Shown piece by piece: positions 42,087-51,421 of a stretch of 64,000 bases of DNA. Source of the stretch: Pseudomonas cichorii (GTDB lineage Bacteria > Pseudomonadota > Gammaproteobacteria > Pseudomonadales > Pseudomonadaceae). The translations under genes were made by a program, and so were the position numbers. Each line of letters opens with the position of its first letter. Positions within the stretch are counted from its first letter, which is position 1. Location: assembly GCF_018343775.1 (NCBI RefSeq), contig NZ_CP074349.1:310001-374000 (forward strand), given 5' to 3'. Under the pieces are notes generated by a model. The model saw nothing but the letters and a program-made list of their open reading frames with translations. It did not search any database and was not told the DNA's origin.

Positions 42087-42812
42087 TCACCGGGGTAGTT
42101 CACTTGATTTCCGGATTCTTATTTCCCGTGGCGGTGCCCAATGAGAGTTGTTTCCTACCCGGTCAATGACACAGTAAGTGGCCTCCAGTTGTTCGCCGCC
42201 GGCCTCGCGTATCAGGGTTGCCGGTACGACTACATCAATGGGTTCCCCGACATCTTCGAGAGTCAGAGGTGGCAGGTCCATGCGCAGGTCTCCCCATCGC
42301 AGGGTAATTTCGTCATGGGGTGCCATGTTCAGATAAGGCTCGATCGTCATCGGCAGACCGCTGTTCATATGCCGCGTGCTCAAGCCGCGGCGAACTACCG
42401 AAGGCGGCAGTGACAGTGGCGCCAGCCCCTGATTTTCCTCATCTACAGGGTCCAGCAACTGGCCGCCGGGTGCGTCCAGCTTGACCCAGATCTTGCAGAT
42501 GGGCGAGGTTACAGGCGCTCCGCCTACTTTCATCATCCTGTAGTAGGTACGGGCCTTGCCGTTCTGCAGAAAGCTTTCCGGCACGCGCAGAGCGAGGGTC
42601 TGGTCGATGTCGGCTGCCGTCAGAATCTTTGATGCGGCGTAGCAGCCATCCCAGAACAGCTCGATCAGATCACCTTCATCCATGTCGTCGTAGGGATGGA
42701 TATGGACCATCAGATGGGACGCTATCCTGACCCCGATGCCATGACGACTGGCCTGGGGAATGAAGGGGGGTAAAAGCTTTGATGAGTCGGGGTTGCAATA
42801 GGTTTGGCTCAT
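42087..42812 (-). CDS. hypothetical protein, beta-domain, Pseudomonas-type
   Basis: A 241-residue protein without signal peptide or membrane segment. It appears to hold two similar beta-rich units: MVHIHPYDDMDEGDLIELFWDG followed by LALRVPESFL, and later EPYLNMAPHDEITLRWGDLRMD followed by DVVVPATLI. This internal repeat suggests tandem immunoglobulin-like domains. The function is not recognised; similar repeated units occur in Pseudomonas surface or toxin-associated proteins. No clear ribosome site precedes the ATG. A good terminator follows. It stands alone between sulfur operons. Confidence 0.6.
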   Translation of the reverse strand: MSQTYCNPDSSKLLPPFIPQASRHGIGVRIASHLMVHIHPYDDMDEGDLIELFWDGCYAASKILTAADIDQTLALRVPESFLQNGKARTYYRMMKVGGAPVTSPICKIWVKLDAPGGQLLDPVDEENQGLAPLSLPPSVVRRGLSTRHMNSGLPMTIEPYLNMAPHDEITLRWGDLRMDLPPLTLEDVGEPIDVVVPATLIREAGGEQLEATYCVIDRVGNNSHWAPPREIRIRKSSELPR

Positions 42813-43346
42813 GGTCGAATACTCGTGGTTAACAGAAGTGCCAGTAACTGTTTGTTATAGAATTTGTAATTCTTTCGGTAGTGGCCTGGTCTGAAAAGTA
42901 AAAGGCGATAAGTGTCTGAAAGTGCGGGGGTGTGGCAAACATTACAGGGCGTTGTAAATTAATACTTGTAACTTTGTAGTGTGCGCCAAGACCACTGTTC
43001 TGAGTGAGCTAATGGGTTTTGTGTAAGCCTGTCAATATACGGATGAGGTGTTATGAAGCAGTTTCGAAAAATTAGATTATTCCTACATGGATATACAAAG
43101 ACTGTTTACTTTTAAGCAAACTGGCTTCCTACTCCATCCAGGCCTCCGATATGTTCGTTGCCCAAGCAGCGGCGACGCCATGATTGATGGCGTGAAGGAG
43201 AGGCGAGTGTGGTGGGATCCGCATCAAGGGCAGCCGAAAAATGCCCTGGATTGCTGCAGTAATTCGATGATTTTAGGTAGATGAGTGCTTTGGGCTGGCA
43301 AGTATTTTGATAGGTCAGCTTGTGTCGCATTGTAAGACGGAGGAGG
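42813..43346. other. AT-rich stretch without recognised genes
   Basis: About 530 bases between the hypothetical gene and the tcy operon. It is AT-rich, especially 42830-43110. Short open frames on both strands (for instance 43087-43284 plus and 43224-43475 minus) have no ribosome site or recognisable composition, and the second overlaps tcyN. Probably it holds the promoter of the 42087 gene and decayed DNA. Confidence 0.5.
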
Positions 43347-43370
43347 AACAGCGTCCTTGCGGACGCTGTT
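43347..43370 (-). terminator. hairpin downstream of tcyN
   Basis: Perfect 10-base stem AACAGCGTCC/GGACGCTGTT with a TTGC loop, 22 bases past the tcyN stop. No T-run follows, so it is a strong hairpin that may end or protect the operon message rather than a classical terminator. Confidence 0.6.
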
Positions 43371-43392
43371 TATGCGGACAGAGCTTGTAGGA

Positions 43393-44136
43393 TCAGGCTC
43401 TGGTACGTTCCAGAAATTGCCTGGTACGTTCTTCTCTGGGGTTGGCAAACAAGGCTTTTGCTTCTCCCTGCTCAACGATCACGCCCTTGTCGATGAAAAT
43501 CACCCGATTGGCCACATCCCGCGCAAAGCTCATCTCGTGCGTGACGATGACCATGGTGCGGTTTTCCTCGGCCAGTGCCCGAATGGCGGTCAGCACTTCG
43601 CCGACCAGTTCCGGGTCCAGCGCAGAGGTGGGTTCGTCGAAGAGAATGACCTCAGGCTCCATGGCCAATGCCCGGGCAATCGCGACCCGTTGCTGCTGAC
43701 CGCCTGACAGACGGCGCGGGTAGGAATCTTCCTTGCCGGACAGTCCGACCTTGGCCAGCAACTGCCGAGCCAGGGCCTCGGCCTTTTCCTTGGCAATCTT
43801 CTTGACCACCACCGGGCCTTCGATGACGTTCTCCAGCGCTGTGCGATGGGGAAAGAGATTGAAGTTCTGGAACACGAACCCGACCTGCTGACGCAACTGG
43901 CGGATAAGGCCCTGTTGCTGGCTCAAGGCACGACTGCCATCAATCTGGATGTCACCCACCCTGATCGTGCCGCTGGTGGGGGTTTCCAGCAGGTTCAGGC
44001 AACGCAGCAGCGTGGTTTTCCCCGAACCGCTGGGGCCGATGATTGCCACGACTTCCCCGGACTCGATGCGCAGGTCGATGCCCTTGAGCACTTGCTGGCC
44101 TTTGAATTCCTTGGTGAGGTTTTCAACCACGATCAT
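43393..44136 (-). CDS. tcyN: cystine ABC transporter ATPase TcyN
   Basis: A 247-residue ATPase of the polar amino-acid class: Walker A GPSGSGKTT, Q-loop FVFQNFNLF, signature LSGGQQQR, Walker B ILFDEPTSALD and VTHEMSFARDVA. It is last in the operon tcyJ-tcyL-tcyN (fliY-yecS-yecC in E. coli) and starts three bases after tcyL. The position next to D-cysteine desulfhydrase supports cystine or a related sulfur amino acid as substrate. Confidence 0.9.
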   Translation of the reverse strand: MIVVENLTKEFKGQQVLKGIDLRIESGEVVAIIGPSGSGKTTLLRCLNLLETPTSGTIRVGDIQIDGSRALSQQQGLIRQLRQQVGFVFQNFNLFPHRTALENVIEGPVVVKKIAKEKAEALARQLLAKVGLSGKEDSYPRRLSGGQQQRVAIARALAMEPEVILFDEPTSALDPELVGEVLTAIRALAEENRTMVIVTHEMSFARDVANRVIFIDKGVIVEQGEAKALFANPREERTRQFLERTRA

Positions 44137-44139
44137 GCT

Positions 44140-44808
44140 TCAGGTCTCCAGATCATGCCGATTGACCCTCGCTTCAAGACGGTTTTGCAGGTGCGCGAGC
44201 AGCGATGCTAGGACCCAGTAGATCAGCGCGGCGGCAAGGTACATGGTGAAAATTTCAAAGGTCCGTGCGGTGATCAGTTGCGCCTGACGGAACAACTCCG
44301 GCACCTGAATCGTAGCGGCCAGGGCCGTGTCCTTGACCAGAGAAATGAAACTGTTGCCCAGCGGTGGCAGGGCCGTACGTGCTGCTTGCGGAAGGATCGC
44401 CCGGCGCATGGTCTGCCAGCGGGTCATGCCGATACTGGCAGCCGCTTCCCATTGCCCGCGATCCACTGCGCCGATGGCGGCGCGCAGGATTTCACAGGCG
44501 TAGGCCGCCATGTTCAACGAAAAGCCGATCAGCGCTGCAGGCAGCGGATCCAGTTCGACCCCCAGTTGTGGCAGGCCGTAATAGATCACGAACAGTTGCA
44601 CGAGCAGCGGTGTACCGCGGAAAAACGACACGTAGACACGTGCCGGCCAGCTCACCAGCCTGAAGCGCGACAGACGCATCAGTGCCAGGCCGAAGCCCAG
44701 CAGCAATCCGAAAAACATCCCGCCCAGGCTGAGAACGACCGTGTAGTACGCGCCCTTGAGCAGAAAGGGCGCAGAGTCCGCTATGAGCTTTAGGCTCTCT
44801 TCGATCAT
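44140..44808 (-). CDS. tcyL: cystine ABC transporter permease TcyL
   Basis: A 222-residue permease of the HisMQ class with about five hydrophobic segments (GAYYTVVLSLGGMFFGLLLG) and the conserved EAAASIGMTRWQTMRRAILPQA loop that docks to TcyN. FRGTPLLVQLFVIYYGLPQLG is a class signature. Its start overlaps the tcyJ stop, consistent with coupled translation. Confidence 0.92.
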   Translation of the reverse strand: MIEESLKLIADSAPFLLKGAYYTVVLSLGGMFFGLLLGFGLALMRLSRFRLVSWPARVYVSFFRGTPLLVQLFVIYYGLPQLGVELDPLPAALIGFSLNMAAYACEILRAAIGAVDRGQWEAAASIGMTRWQTMRRAILPQAARTALPPLGNSFISLVKDTALAATIQVPELFRQAQLITARTFEIFTMYLAAALIYWVLASLLAHLQNRLEARVNRHDLET

Positions 44809-45602
44809 TTGGTCACATCAGCGTTGAAGTACTTTTGCGACAGTTTGCCCAGAGTGCCGTCAGCACGCAGCTTGTCGATTGCCTTGTTGATGGCGTCCAG
44901 CAATTCAGGCTCGCCCTTGCGCAGGGCAATACCGGATTCCTGACGGGAAAACGGAGCGCCCGCGACACCAAAGGCATCCTTGGTCTTGGCAGCGATTTCC
45001 AGAGCAGCCAGACGGTCGACCAGAATGGCGTCGATACGGCCTACACGCAGGTCCTGAAACTTGGTCGGATCATCGTCGTAGGTCTTGACGATGGCCGTCG
45101 GGACATTGGTCTTGATCCACTGCTCATAGTTGGTGCCCAGGCCTACGCCGACTTTCTTGCCCGCCAGATCCTGAGGCGTCTTGATGGTGTCTGCGTTCTT
45201 CTTCTGGGTCAGCGCCTGCAGGCCGGAGATGGTGTAGGGCTGGGAGAAGTCGTACTTTTTCTTGCGCTCTTCGGAAATGGTCACCTGGTTGATCACCACA
45301 TCCAGACGCTTGGATTCCAGAGCCGCGAGGATACCGTCCCATTTGGTCGGTTGTACCTTGGCCTTGACGCCCAGTTCCTTGGCCAGAGCTTCGGAAAGCT
45401 CGACTTCAAAGCCGGTGAGCTTGCCGTTTTCGTCCACGAAGCTGAACGGTGGATAAGTGCCTTCCAGGCCCACATTGAGCGTGCCGCTGTCCTTGATCTT
45501 TTGCAGTTGTTCGCCGGCCATGGCTTGCCCGGCAATACCGGTGCCGAGCACCAGGCTCAGAGCCGAGAAGAGAAACGTGCGACGAATAGCGGAAATGTTC
45601 AT
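44805..45602 (-). CDS. tcyJ: cystine-binding protein TcyJ
   Basis: A 265-residue periplasmic binding protein with a signal peptide (cleavage after GQAMA, about residue 28) and the SBP_bac_3 pattern: LNVGLEGTYPPFSFVDENGKLTGFEVEL, AKVQPTKWDGILAALESKRLDVV, SEERKKKYDFSQPY. This is the FliY/TcyJ cystine-binding type. The frame opens at 45635, but the ATG at 45602 follows AAGGGG at a good distance. Its AT-rich upstream region (45660-45730) probably holds the promoter. Confidence 0.92.
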   Translation of the reverse strand: MNISAIRRTFLFSALSLVLGTGIAGQAMAGEQLQKIKDSGTLNVGLEGTYPPFSFVDENGKLTGFEVELSEALAKELGVKAKVQPTKWDGILAALESKRLDVVINQVTISEERKKKYDFSQPYTISGLQALTQKKNADTIKTPQDLAGKKVGVGLGTNYEQWIKTNVPTAIVKTYDDDPTKFQDLRVGRIDAILVDRLAALEIAAKTKDAFGVAGAPFSRQESGIALRKGEPELLDAINKAIDKLRADGTLGKLSQKYFNADVTK

Positions 45603-45752
45603 GCGAGCCCCTTGTTTGTATGGAGTGTCAGGCAAGTCAGACCTGGCGACAGCGTTTAGCGGTCGCGAATATAAAGCGAGTTTCTTATAAACAAAAAGAA
45701 CTAAAAAGCATCTTCAGGTTTTCTTTTGGTATATGTGTCAGGCGTCGTGCTA

Positions 45753-46751
45753 TCAGCCGCTGAACACATCCGGATATGCGAACAACGCTGGCGCTCCGCC
45801 GGTGTGCAGGAAGACCAGCGGCCCATCATTGAAACGCTGACGCCCGATGCCGTCGAGCAGGCCCGCCATGGCTTTGCCGGTATAGACCGGATCCAGTAAC
45901 AGACCTTCGTGGCTGGCTACCAGTTTGATTGCCGAGAGCGTGCCAGCGTTCGGTTCACCATAGCGTGGACCGAAGTATTCGTCCCATAGTTGCACCTTGA
46001 AGGCTGGCGGCAGGGCGATATCCAGCAATTCTGCCGTACGCTCGGCCAGGCCCTGAACCTTGGGAAACTGGGCTTCTTCGCTACGGGAAACGGTTACGCC
46101 AATCACCGGCAGTTCCGGCAACTGCTCAGCCAGAGCCAGGGCCAGGCCGCTGTGTGTGCCCGCGCTGCCGGAGGCCAGCACCACGGCGGAAAAGTCCAGG
46201 CCGGTCTGTTTGATCTGCTCTGCCAGTTCCAGTCCGGCACGCACATAACCCAGCGCGCCTACGGCACTGGAGCCGCCAATCGGTACCAGATAAGGCTTCT
46301 TGCCACTGGTGCGCAGGCGAGCAGCCAGGGCTTGCAGTTGCTCGTCGGCGTTATCGAGGTTTTCCACCAGCTCGACCTTGGCGTCGAACAGATCCAGCAG
46401 CAGGCGATTGCCGTTGTGCAGGTAATTGGTGTCTTCGGTGCCGATGGGGTTTTCCAGCAGCGCGACACAACCCAGCCCCAGACGAGCGGCCAGTGCTGCG
46501 GTCTGGCGCACATGGTTGGACTGGATGGCGCCAGCGGTAATCAGCGTGTCGGCACCCTGTGCCAGCGCATCGGCGGCCAGGTATTCCAGTTTGCGCACCT
46601 TGTTGCCGCCCAGCGCGAGGGTCGTGGTGTCATCGCGCTTGATGTAGATATCGCGGCCCGCCCAGGTCGACAGGCGCTCAAGCTTTTCCAGTGGAGTGGG
46701 AGCGTCGATCAGGTCGAGGCGATTGAAACGAGCCAGCTGTTTTTTGATCAT
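45753..46751 (-). CDS. dcyD: D-cysteine desulfhydrase
   Basis: A 332-residue pyridoxal-phosphate enzyme of the ACC-deaminase/D-cysteine desulfhydrase family. It would split D-cysteine into pyruvate, ammonia and sulfide. The PLP lysine is K51 in [10 protein letters not shown], with SNHVRQTAA and [12 protein letters not shown] as cofactor-binding loops. dcyD next to the cystine transporter genes is a conserved arrangement in enterobacteria and pseudomonads. It is in the same direction as tcyJLN with a 150-base gap that has its own AT-rich promoter-like DNA. Confidence 0.9.
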   Translation of the reverse strand: MIKKQLARFNRLDLIDAPTPLEKLERLSTWAGRDIYIKRDDTTTLALGGNKVRKLEYLAADALAQGADTLITAGAIQSNHVRQTAALAARLGLGCVALLENPIGTEDTNYLHNGNRLLLDLFDAKVELVENLDNADEQLQALAARLRTSGKKPYLVPIGGSSAVGALGYVRAGLELAEQIKQTGLDFSAVVLASGSAGTHSGLALALAEQLPELPVIGVTVSRSEEAQFPKVQGLAERTAELLDIALPPAFKVQLWDEYFGPRYGEPNAGTLSAIKLVASHEGLLLDPVYTGKAMAGLLDGIGRQRFNDGPLVFLHTGGAPALFAYPDVFSG

Positions 46752-46948
46752 CGTGATGGGTAAGCCGAGTAGGGAGTAACGGGACTATATGCAGAGGTTT
46801 CCTGCACGGCAACCCGGGATGTCTTATGACAGGGAGGCTAAAGCCCTACGTAAATTGTTATTTTTTCCGTGCAAATGTTTGCCGTAGAGTGGAGGCCGCA
46901 GGGGCCGCCATCATCGGGTTGCCTTCTTTGACTCAAGGAGAGTTCAGC

Positions 46949-47902
46949 GTGAGCGATATTCCAGAAGCACCTGCCTCGGGCCGCTCCAGCCATTGGCAGT
47001 TGCAGCGCATCGTCAGCCAGTTGCGCACCGCGCGTGAAGACTGGCGTACTCGCAACAGGCGGGTGAGCGGTGAGCATGGTGGTCGGGAGCTGCCTTCCCG
47101 GGCGGCCATGGGCGAGATTCTCGAAGCCTTGAGCGGCGCTTTGTTCCCGATGCGTCTGGGGCCGGTAGATCTACGCGAAGAAAGCGAGGATTTCTACGTC
47201 GGCCATACCCTGGACGTGGCACTCAATGCGCTCCTTGCTCAGGCACGGCTGGAGTTGCGTTACGTGGCCCATCAGCAGGGCAGCGGGACTCAGGGGATCG
47301 ACGAGCGGGCACTGGAGCTGATTCAGGATTTCGCCACGGCCTTGCCAGGCATTCGTCTGCTGCTCGATACCGATGTGCTGGCGGCCTATCACGGCGACCC
47401 GGCGGCGCGCAGTGTGGATGAAGTTCTGTTGTGCTATCCGGGGATTCTTGCGGTGATCCATCATCGGCTGGCGCATCACCTGTATCGGGCCGGCCTGCCT
47501 CTGTTGGCGCGCATCAGCTCGGAAATCGCCCATTCCTCCACCGGTATCGATATCCATCCCGGCGCGCAGATCGGCCCTAGCTTCTTCATCGACCATGGCA
47601 CTGGCGTCGTGATTGGCGAAACGGCCATTATCGGCGAGCGGGTCAGAATCTATCAGGCTGTAACGCTGGGCGCCAAGCGCTTCCCGGCGGACGAAGATGG
47701 CCAGTTGCAGAAAGGCCATGCTCGCCACCCGATTGTCGAAGACGATGTGGTGATCTATGCCGGTGCAACCATTCTGGGGCGCATCACCATCGGCAAGGGT
47801 TCGACCATCGGCGGCAACGTCTGGCTGACCCGTAGCGTCCCGGCGGGCTGCAACCTGACCCAGGCCAACCTGCTGCAACAGGACGACGGAACTCAGAAGT
47901 AA
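46949..47902 (+). CDS. epsC: serine O-acetyltransferase, EpsC type
   Basis: A 317-residue acetyltransferase that makes O-acetylserine for cysteine synthesis. The N-terminal half is helical; the C-terminal half is a left-handed beta-helix of hexapeptide repeats with the catalytic HPGAQIGPSFFIDHGTGVVIGETAIIGERV. Length and C-terminus fit EpsC rather than the shorter CysE. The GTG at 46949 has AAGGAGAG 6 bases before it; the open frame starts at 46826 without a ribosome site. It is divergent from dcyD across a 197-base spacer that may hold shared control sites. Confidence 0.9.
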   Translation: MSDIPEAPASGRSSHWQLQRIVSQLRTAREDWRTRNRRVSGEHGGRELPSRAAMGEILEALSGALFPMRLGPVDLREESEDFYVGHTLDVALNALLAQARLELRYVAHQQGSGTQGIDERALELIQDFATALPGIRLLLDTDVLAAYHGDPAARSVDEVLLCYPGILAVIHHRLAHHLYRAGLPLLARISSEIAHSSTGIDIHPGAQIGPSFFIDHGTGVVIGETAIIGERVRIYQAVTLGAKRFPADEDGQLQKGHARHPIVEDDVVIYAGATILGRITIGKGSTIGGNVWLTRSVPAGCNLTQANLLQQDDGTQK

Positions 47903-48110
47903 GAGAGTTGGTAGCTTCAAGCTTGTGGCTTGCCGCTTGCCGTAGGGAACGATCCTGCGTCATCGTGCGTCATACCCCTGGTCTGAGCCCGCATCCCCTG
48001 TATGCGATTTGTTTTTTGCAGGTAGTTTTCTGCCCGCTCATACCAGGAGTCCTTCTCGTGTTTTCCTCTTTTTCTGGAGCTTTTTGTCTTGAAGCAGAGG
48101 CGTACCGTTC

Positions 48111-50108
48111 ATGAGTACGTCTGTTTCCCCATCCAGCGGCCAGGTCCGCATGAATGCTCCGGTGTTCTACTTTGCCGCGAGCGTCATCCTGATCTTCGGC
48201 GTCACCGTGATCGCCCTCCCCGAGGCCAGCGGCGAATGGTTATTGGCAGCGCAGAACTGGGCGGCCAATACGGTCGGCTGGTATTACATGTTGGCCATGA
48301 CGCTGTATCTGGTCTTCGTGGTGGTCACCGCCTTGTCTGGCTACGGCAAGATCAAGCTCGGTGCCGACCACGACGAGCCCGAGTTCAGCTATCTGTCATG
48401 GGCGGGCATGTTGTTTGCCGCCGGGATCAGCATCACGCTGTTCTTCTTCTGTGTTTCCGAACCCCTGACCCACATGCTGCAACCGCCGCAGGGCGAGGGC
48501 AGCACCACTGAGTCCGCACGTCAGGCCATGCAGTTGCTGTTCCTGCACTGGGGCCTGCATGGCTGGGGCGTATTTGCCTTCGTCGGTATGGCGCTGGCGT
48601 ATTTCGCTTACCGTCACAACCTGCCGCTGGCCTTGCGCTCGGCGTTGTATCCGCTGATCGGCAAGCGCATCAACGGCCCTATCGGCTATGCCGTCGATGG
48701 CTTTGGCATCATCGCGACCATCTTTGGTCTTGGTGCCGATATGGGATTCGGCGTGCTGCACCTCAACTCGGGTCTGGATTACCTGTTCGGTGTTTCCCAT
48801 ACCCAATGGATTCAGGTCGGGTTGATCACGCTGATGATGGGCGCAGCCATCCTGGTGGCTGTCTCGGGCGTCGACAAGGGCGTGCGGGTCATGTCCGACA
48901 TCAACATGCTGCTCGCCTGCGCACTGCTGCTGTTCGTCCTGTTCGCCGGCCCGACTCAACACCTGCTCAACACGCTGGTGCAGAACATCGGTGACTACCT
49001 GGGCGCGCTGCCGACCAAGAGTTTCGATGTCTATGCCTACAGCAGCGACGCCAAGGGCTGGCTGGGCGGCTGGACAGTGTTCTACTGGGCCTGGTGGATT
49101 GCGTGGGCGCCTTTTGTCGGCCTGTTCATTGCGCGTATTTCCCGTGGCCGGACCATTCGCGAGTTTGTCTTTGGTGTGCTGCTGATTCCGTTGGGTTTCA
49201 CGCTTGCCTGGATGTCGATATTCGGTAACAGCGCCATCGAGCAAGTGCTCAACCACGGCATGACTGCGCTGGGACAATCAGCCATCGATGATCCGTCGAT
49301 GACCCTGTACCTGCTGCTGGAAACCTATCCATGGAGCAAGACTGTCATTGCGGTGACGGTGTTCATCAGCTTTGTCTTCTTCGTCACCTCGGCGGACTCG
49401 GGCACCGTAGTGCTGTCCACCCTGTCGGCCAAGGGCGGCGGCCCGGACGAAGATGGTCCGAAATGGCTGCGCGTGTTCTGGGGCGTGGCGACGGCGGTGA
49501 TTACCAGCGGGTTGCTGTTCTCCGGCAGCATCGATGCGCTGAAGTCCGCCGTTGTGCTGACCTCGCTGCCGTTCTCGCTGATTCTGCTGCTGATGATGTG
49601 GGGGCTGCACAAAGCCTTCTTCTTGGAAACCCAGCGCCAGATCGCCCAGACCTATTCCCTGGCCCCGGCTTCCGGTGCGCGACGTGGCGGCTGGAGACAG
49701 CGCTTGAGCCAGGCCGTGCATTATCCGTCGCGTGATGAGGTCTATCGCTTCCTCGACCAGACCGTACGCCCTGCGATTGAAGAAGTGACGGCGGTGTTCG
49801 TTGAGAAAGGCCTGAGTGTCGACACTCAACCCGATCCATCCAACGACTCCGTCAGCCTGGAAATCGGCCACGGCGAAGAACGCCCGTTCATTTACCATGT
49901 GCAGATGAAAGGCTTCTTCACCCCGTCATTCGCCCGCGGCGGCATGGGCTCGAAACAACTGAACAACCGTCGTTACTACCGAGCCGAAGTCCACTTGAGC
50001 GAAGGCAGCCAGGACTACGACCTGGTGGGCTACACCAAGGAACAGGTCATCAACGACATACTGGACCAGTACGAACGGCATATGCAGTTTTTGCATTTGG
50101 TGAGGTAG
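48111..50108 (+). CDS. betT: BCCT-family choline transporter BetT
   Basis: A 665-residue inner-membrane carrier with 12 hydrophobic segments and a cytoplasmic C-terminal extension of about 150 residues, the length typical of BetT. The BCCT signature is WTVFYWAWWIAWAPFVGLFIARISRGRTIREF; the segment DMGFGVLHLNSGL carries glycines near the sodium/substrate site. The long tail is known in BetT to sense osmotic stress. No bet dehydrogenase genes adjoin it. A strong hairpin (50114-50152) separates it from the converging LacI-type gene. Confidence 0.9.
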   Translation: MSTSVSPSSGQVRMNAPVFYFAASVILIFGVTVIALPEASGEWLLAAQNWAANTVGWYYMLAMTLYLVFVVVTALSGYGKIKLGADHDEPEFSYLSWAGMLFAAGISITLFFFCVSEPLTHMLQPPQGEGSTTESARQAMQLLFLHWGLHGWGVFAFVGMALAYFAYRHNLPLALRSALYPLIGKRINGPIGYAVDGFGIIATIFGLGADMGFGVLHLNSGLDYLFGVSHTQWIQVGLITLMMGAAILVAVSGVDKGVRVMSDINMLLACALLLFVLFAGPTQHLLNTLVQNIGDYLGALPTKSFDVYAYSSDAKGWLGGWTVFYWAWWIAWAPFVGLFIARISRGRTIREFVFGVLLIPLGFTLAWMSIFGNSAIEQVLNHGMTALGQSAIDDPSMTLYLLLETYPWSKTVIAVTVFISFVFFVTSADSGTVVLSTLSAKGGGPDEDGPKWLRVFWGVATAVITSGLLFSGSIDALKSAVVLTSLPFSLILLLMMWGLHKAFFLETQRQIAQTYSLAPASGARRGGWRQRLSQAVHYPSRDEVYRFLDQTVRPAIEEVTAVFVEKGLSVDTQPDPSNDSVSLEIGHGEERPFIYHVQMKGFFTPSFARGGMGSKQLNNRRYYRAEVHLSEGSQDYDLVGYTKEQVINDILDQYERHMQFLHLVR

Positions 50109-50113
50109 GGGCA

Positions 50114-50152
50114 AGCTACAAGCTACAAGTCAAAAGCTTGTAGCTTGTAGCT
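50114..50152. terminator. bidirectional hairpin between betT and lacI-type gene
   Basis: Perfect 16-base arms AGCTACAAGCTACAAG (50114-50129) and its complement (50137-50152) around a 7-base loop, between two convergent stops. No T-run follows. The sequence itself is the CAAGCTACAAGCT repeat frequent between Pseudomonas genes; a partial copy follows epsC at 47912-47935. Confidence 0.7.
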
Positions 50153-50158
50153 GCCGCG

Positions 50159-51205
50159 TCACGTACTTTCCCGCTCAACCAGGCTGCAATCGAGCAGGTT
50201 CAGTCGCTGTATTTCCCCTTCCAGCGGCAGTACGCCGAGGCTTTCCAGTACGCGCTGTGCAGCCAGGACGCCGATTTCCAGAGCGGGTGGTTTGATGGTG
50301 CTGAGGCTCGGCATCATCATTTGCGCGAAGGCGTAGTCGCCAAATCCCATGACGGCGCAGTCCTTTGGTATTTGCAGGCCTGCACGCTGGCTGGCGAGCA
50401 ATCCACCGGCGGCCAGGTTGTCGTTGGCGAAGAAGATGGCGTCGGGTTTGTCCGGGCCGTTCATGAGTGTATCCATCGCCTGTTTGCCAGCCTCGAAAGG
50501 GGCCATTCCTTCCGCCGGGACGAACACCCTTGGCTTGAGGCCGAAGGTTTCCAATGTGGCGATGTAGCCGTCACGGCGTTCAAGGGCGCTGAAGTCACCT
50601 GCCATGCTGTTCTGCACGAAGGCGATGCGTCGGTAGCCTTTGCCATGCAGATAGCGGGTAGCGCTGACGCCCACGTCGTAATGCGAGAACCCGATCTGGA
50701 TCGGGCTGCGGCCTGGCTGGTGGTCCCAGGTTTCGATCACCGGGATATCCGCCTGCTCGATCATTTTCTCCGTGGCAGCACTGTGAAAGCGACTGGTCAG
50801 CACCAGCGCTGCCGGTGACCAACCCAGAAATGCCCTTACCGCGCTTTCTTCCTGTTCGGTGGAGAAGTAGCTGGAGGCCAGCAGCAACTGGAAGCCGTGC
50901 TTGCTCAAGGTGTCACTGAAACCCTGGATTGTATTGGCGAAGATCGGACCCGAGATGTTGGGAATCACCATGGCTACGACCCGGCTGCGTGCCGATGCCA
51001 GACCTCCTGCCACCAGATTGGGTACATAGCCCAGTTGATTGACCGCTGCGGCGATGCGTTCGCGCAGTTCGGGGGAAACCTGATCCGGCTGGTTGAAATA
51101 ACGCGACACGGTAATGGCCGAAACACCTGCCTGCTTTGCCACGCCTGTGATGGTCACGCGGCCTGCGCCTCGGCGTTTGCGTGTCGCAGGGATGTCGTCA
51201 GCCAT
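50159..51205 (-). CDS. LacI-family transcription regulator
   Basis: A 348-residue regulator with an N-terminal LacI helix-turn-helix (VTITGVAKQAGVSAITVSRYFNQPDQVSP) and hinge, then a periplasmic-binding-like effector domain of the GntR (gluconate) subgroup (VVAMVIPNISGPIFANTIQGFSDTL; DAIFFANDNLAAGG). Members bind sugars or sugar acids. It is divergent from the TonB receptor; the 216-base spacer holds a perfect LacI-type operator at 51294-51307, which lies about 90 bases upstream of this gene and 115 of the receptor gene, so it probably controls both. Confidence 0.88.
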   Translation of the reverse strand: MADDIPATRKRRGAGRVTITGVAKQAGVSAITVSRYFNQPDQVSPELRERIAAAVNQLGYVPNLVAGGLASARSRVVAMVIPNISGPIFANTIQGFSDTLSKHGFQLLLASSYFSTEQEESAVRAFLGWSPAALVLTSRFHSAATEKMIEQADIPVIETWDHQPGRSPIQIGFSHYDVGVSATRYLHGKGYRRIAFVQNSMAGDFSALERRDGYIATLETFGLKPRVFVPAEGMAPFEAGKQAMDTLMNGPDKPDAIFFANDNLAAGGLLASQRAGLQIPKDCAVMGFGDYAFAQMMMPSLSTIKPPALEIGVLAAQRVLESLGVLPLEGEIQRLNLLDCSLVEREST

Positions 51206-51270
51206 GGGCGGTCACTTCGTATAAAAGAAAAAGGAATATAAAGGTAATTTTTCAGTATTTGACGATCTAT

Positions 51271-51307
51271 GTATCGGTTACTGATACTGGCGATGTTAGC
51301 GCTAACA
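51271..51307. promoter_or_regulatory. LacI-type operator and adjoining inverted repeat
   Basis: TGTTAGCGCTAACA (51294-51307) is a perfect palindrome with the central CG step and the TAGCGCTA core known for Pseudomonas GntR sites. Next to it, GTATC/GATAC (51271-51287) forms a second inverted repeat with a 7-base centre. Both lie between the LacI-type regulator and the TonB receptor. Confidence 0.75.
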
Positions 51308-51421
51308 AACGGGTTTGTCTGCTACTCGCCACCGCGAATGCCCGCACCCGGTTAGCCAGCAATTTCAGACGTCAGTGCTTGAACACTGACCGACCAGGGC
51401 ACATATCAGGCAGGCACGCAG

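Noticed and set aside
43224..43475. 83-codon minus-strand frame overlapping tcyN
   Set aside because: Overlaps the recognised ATPase gene by about 80 bases, has no ribosome site and no coding character.
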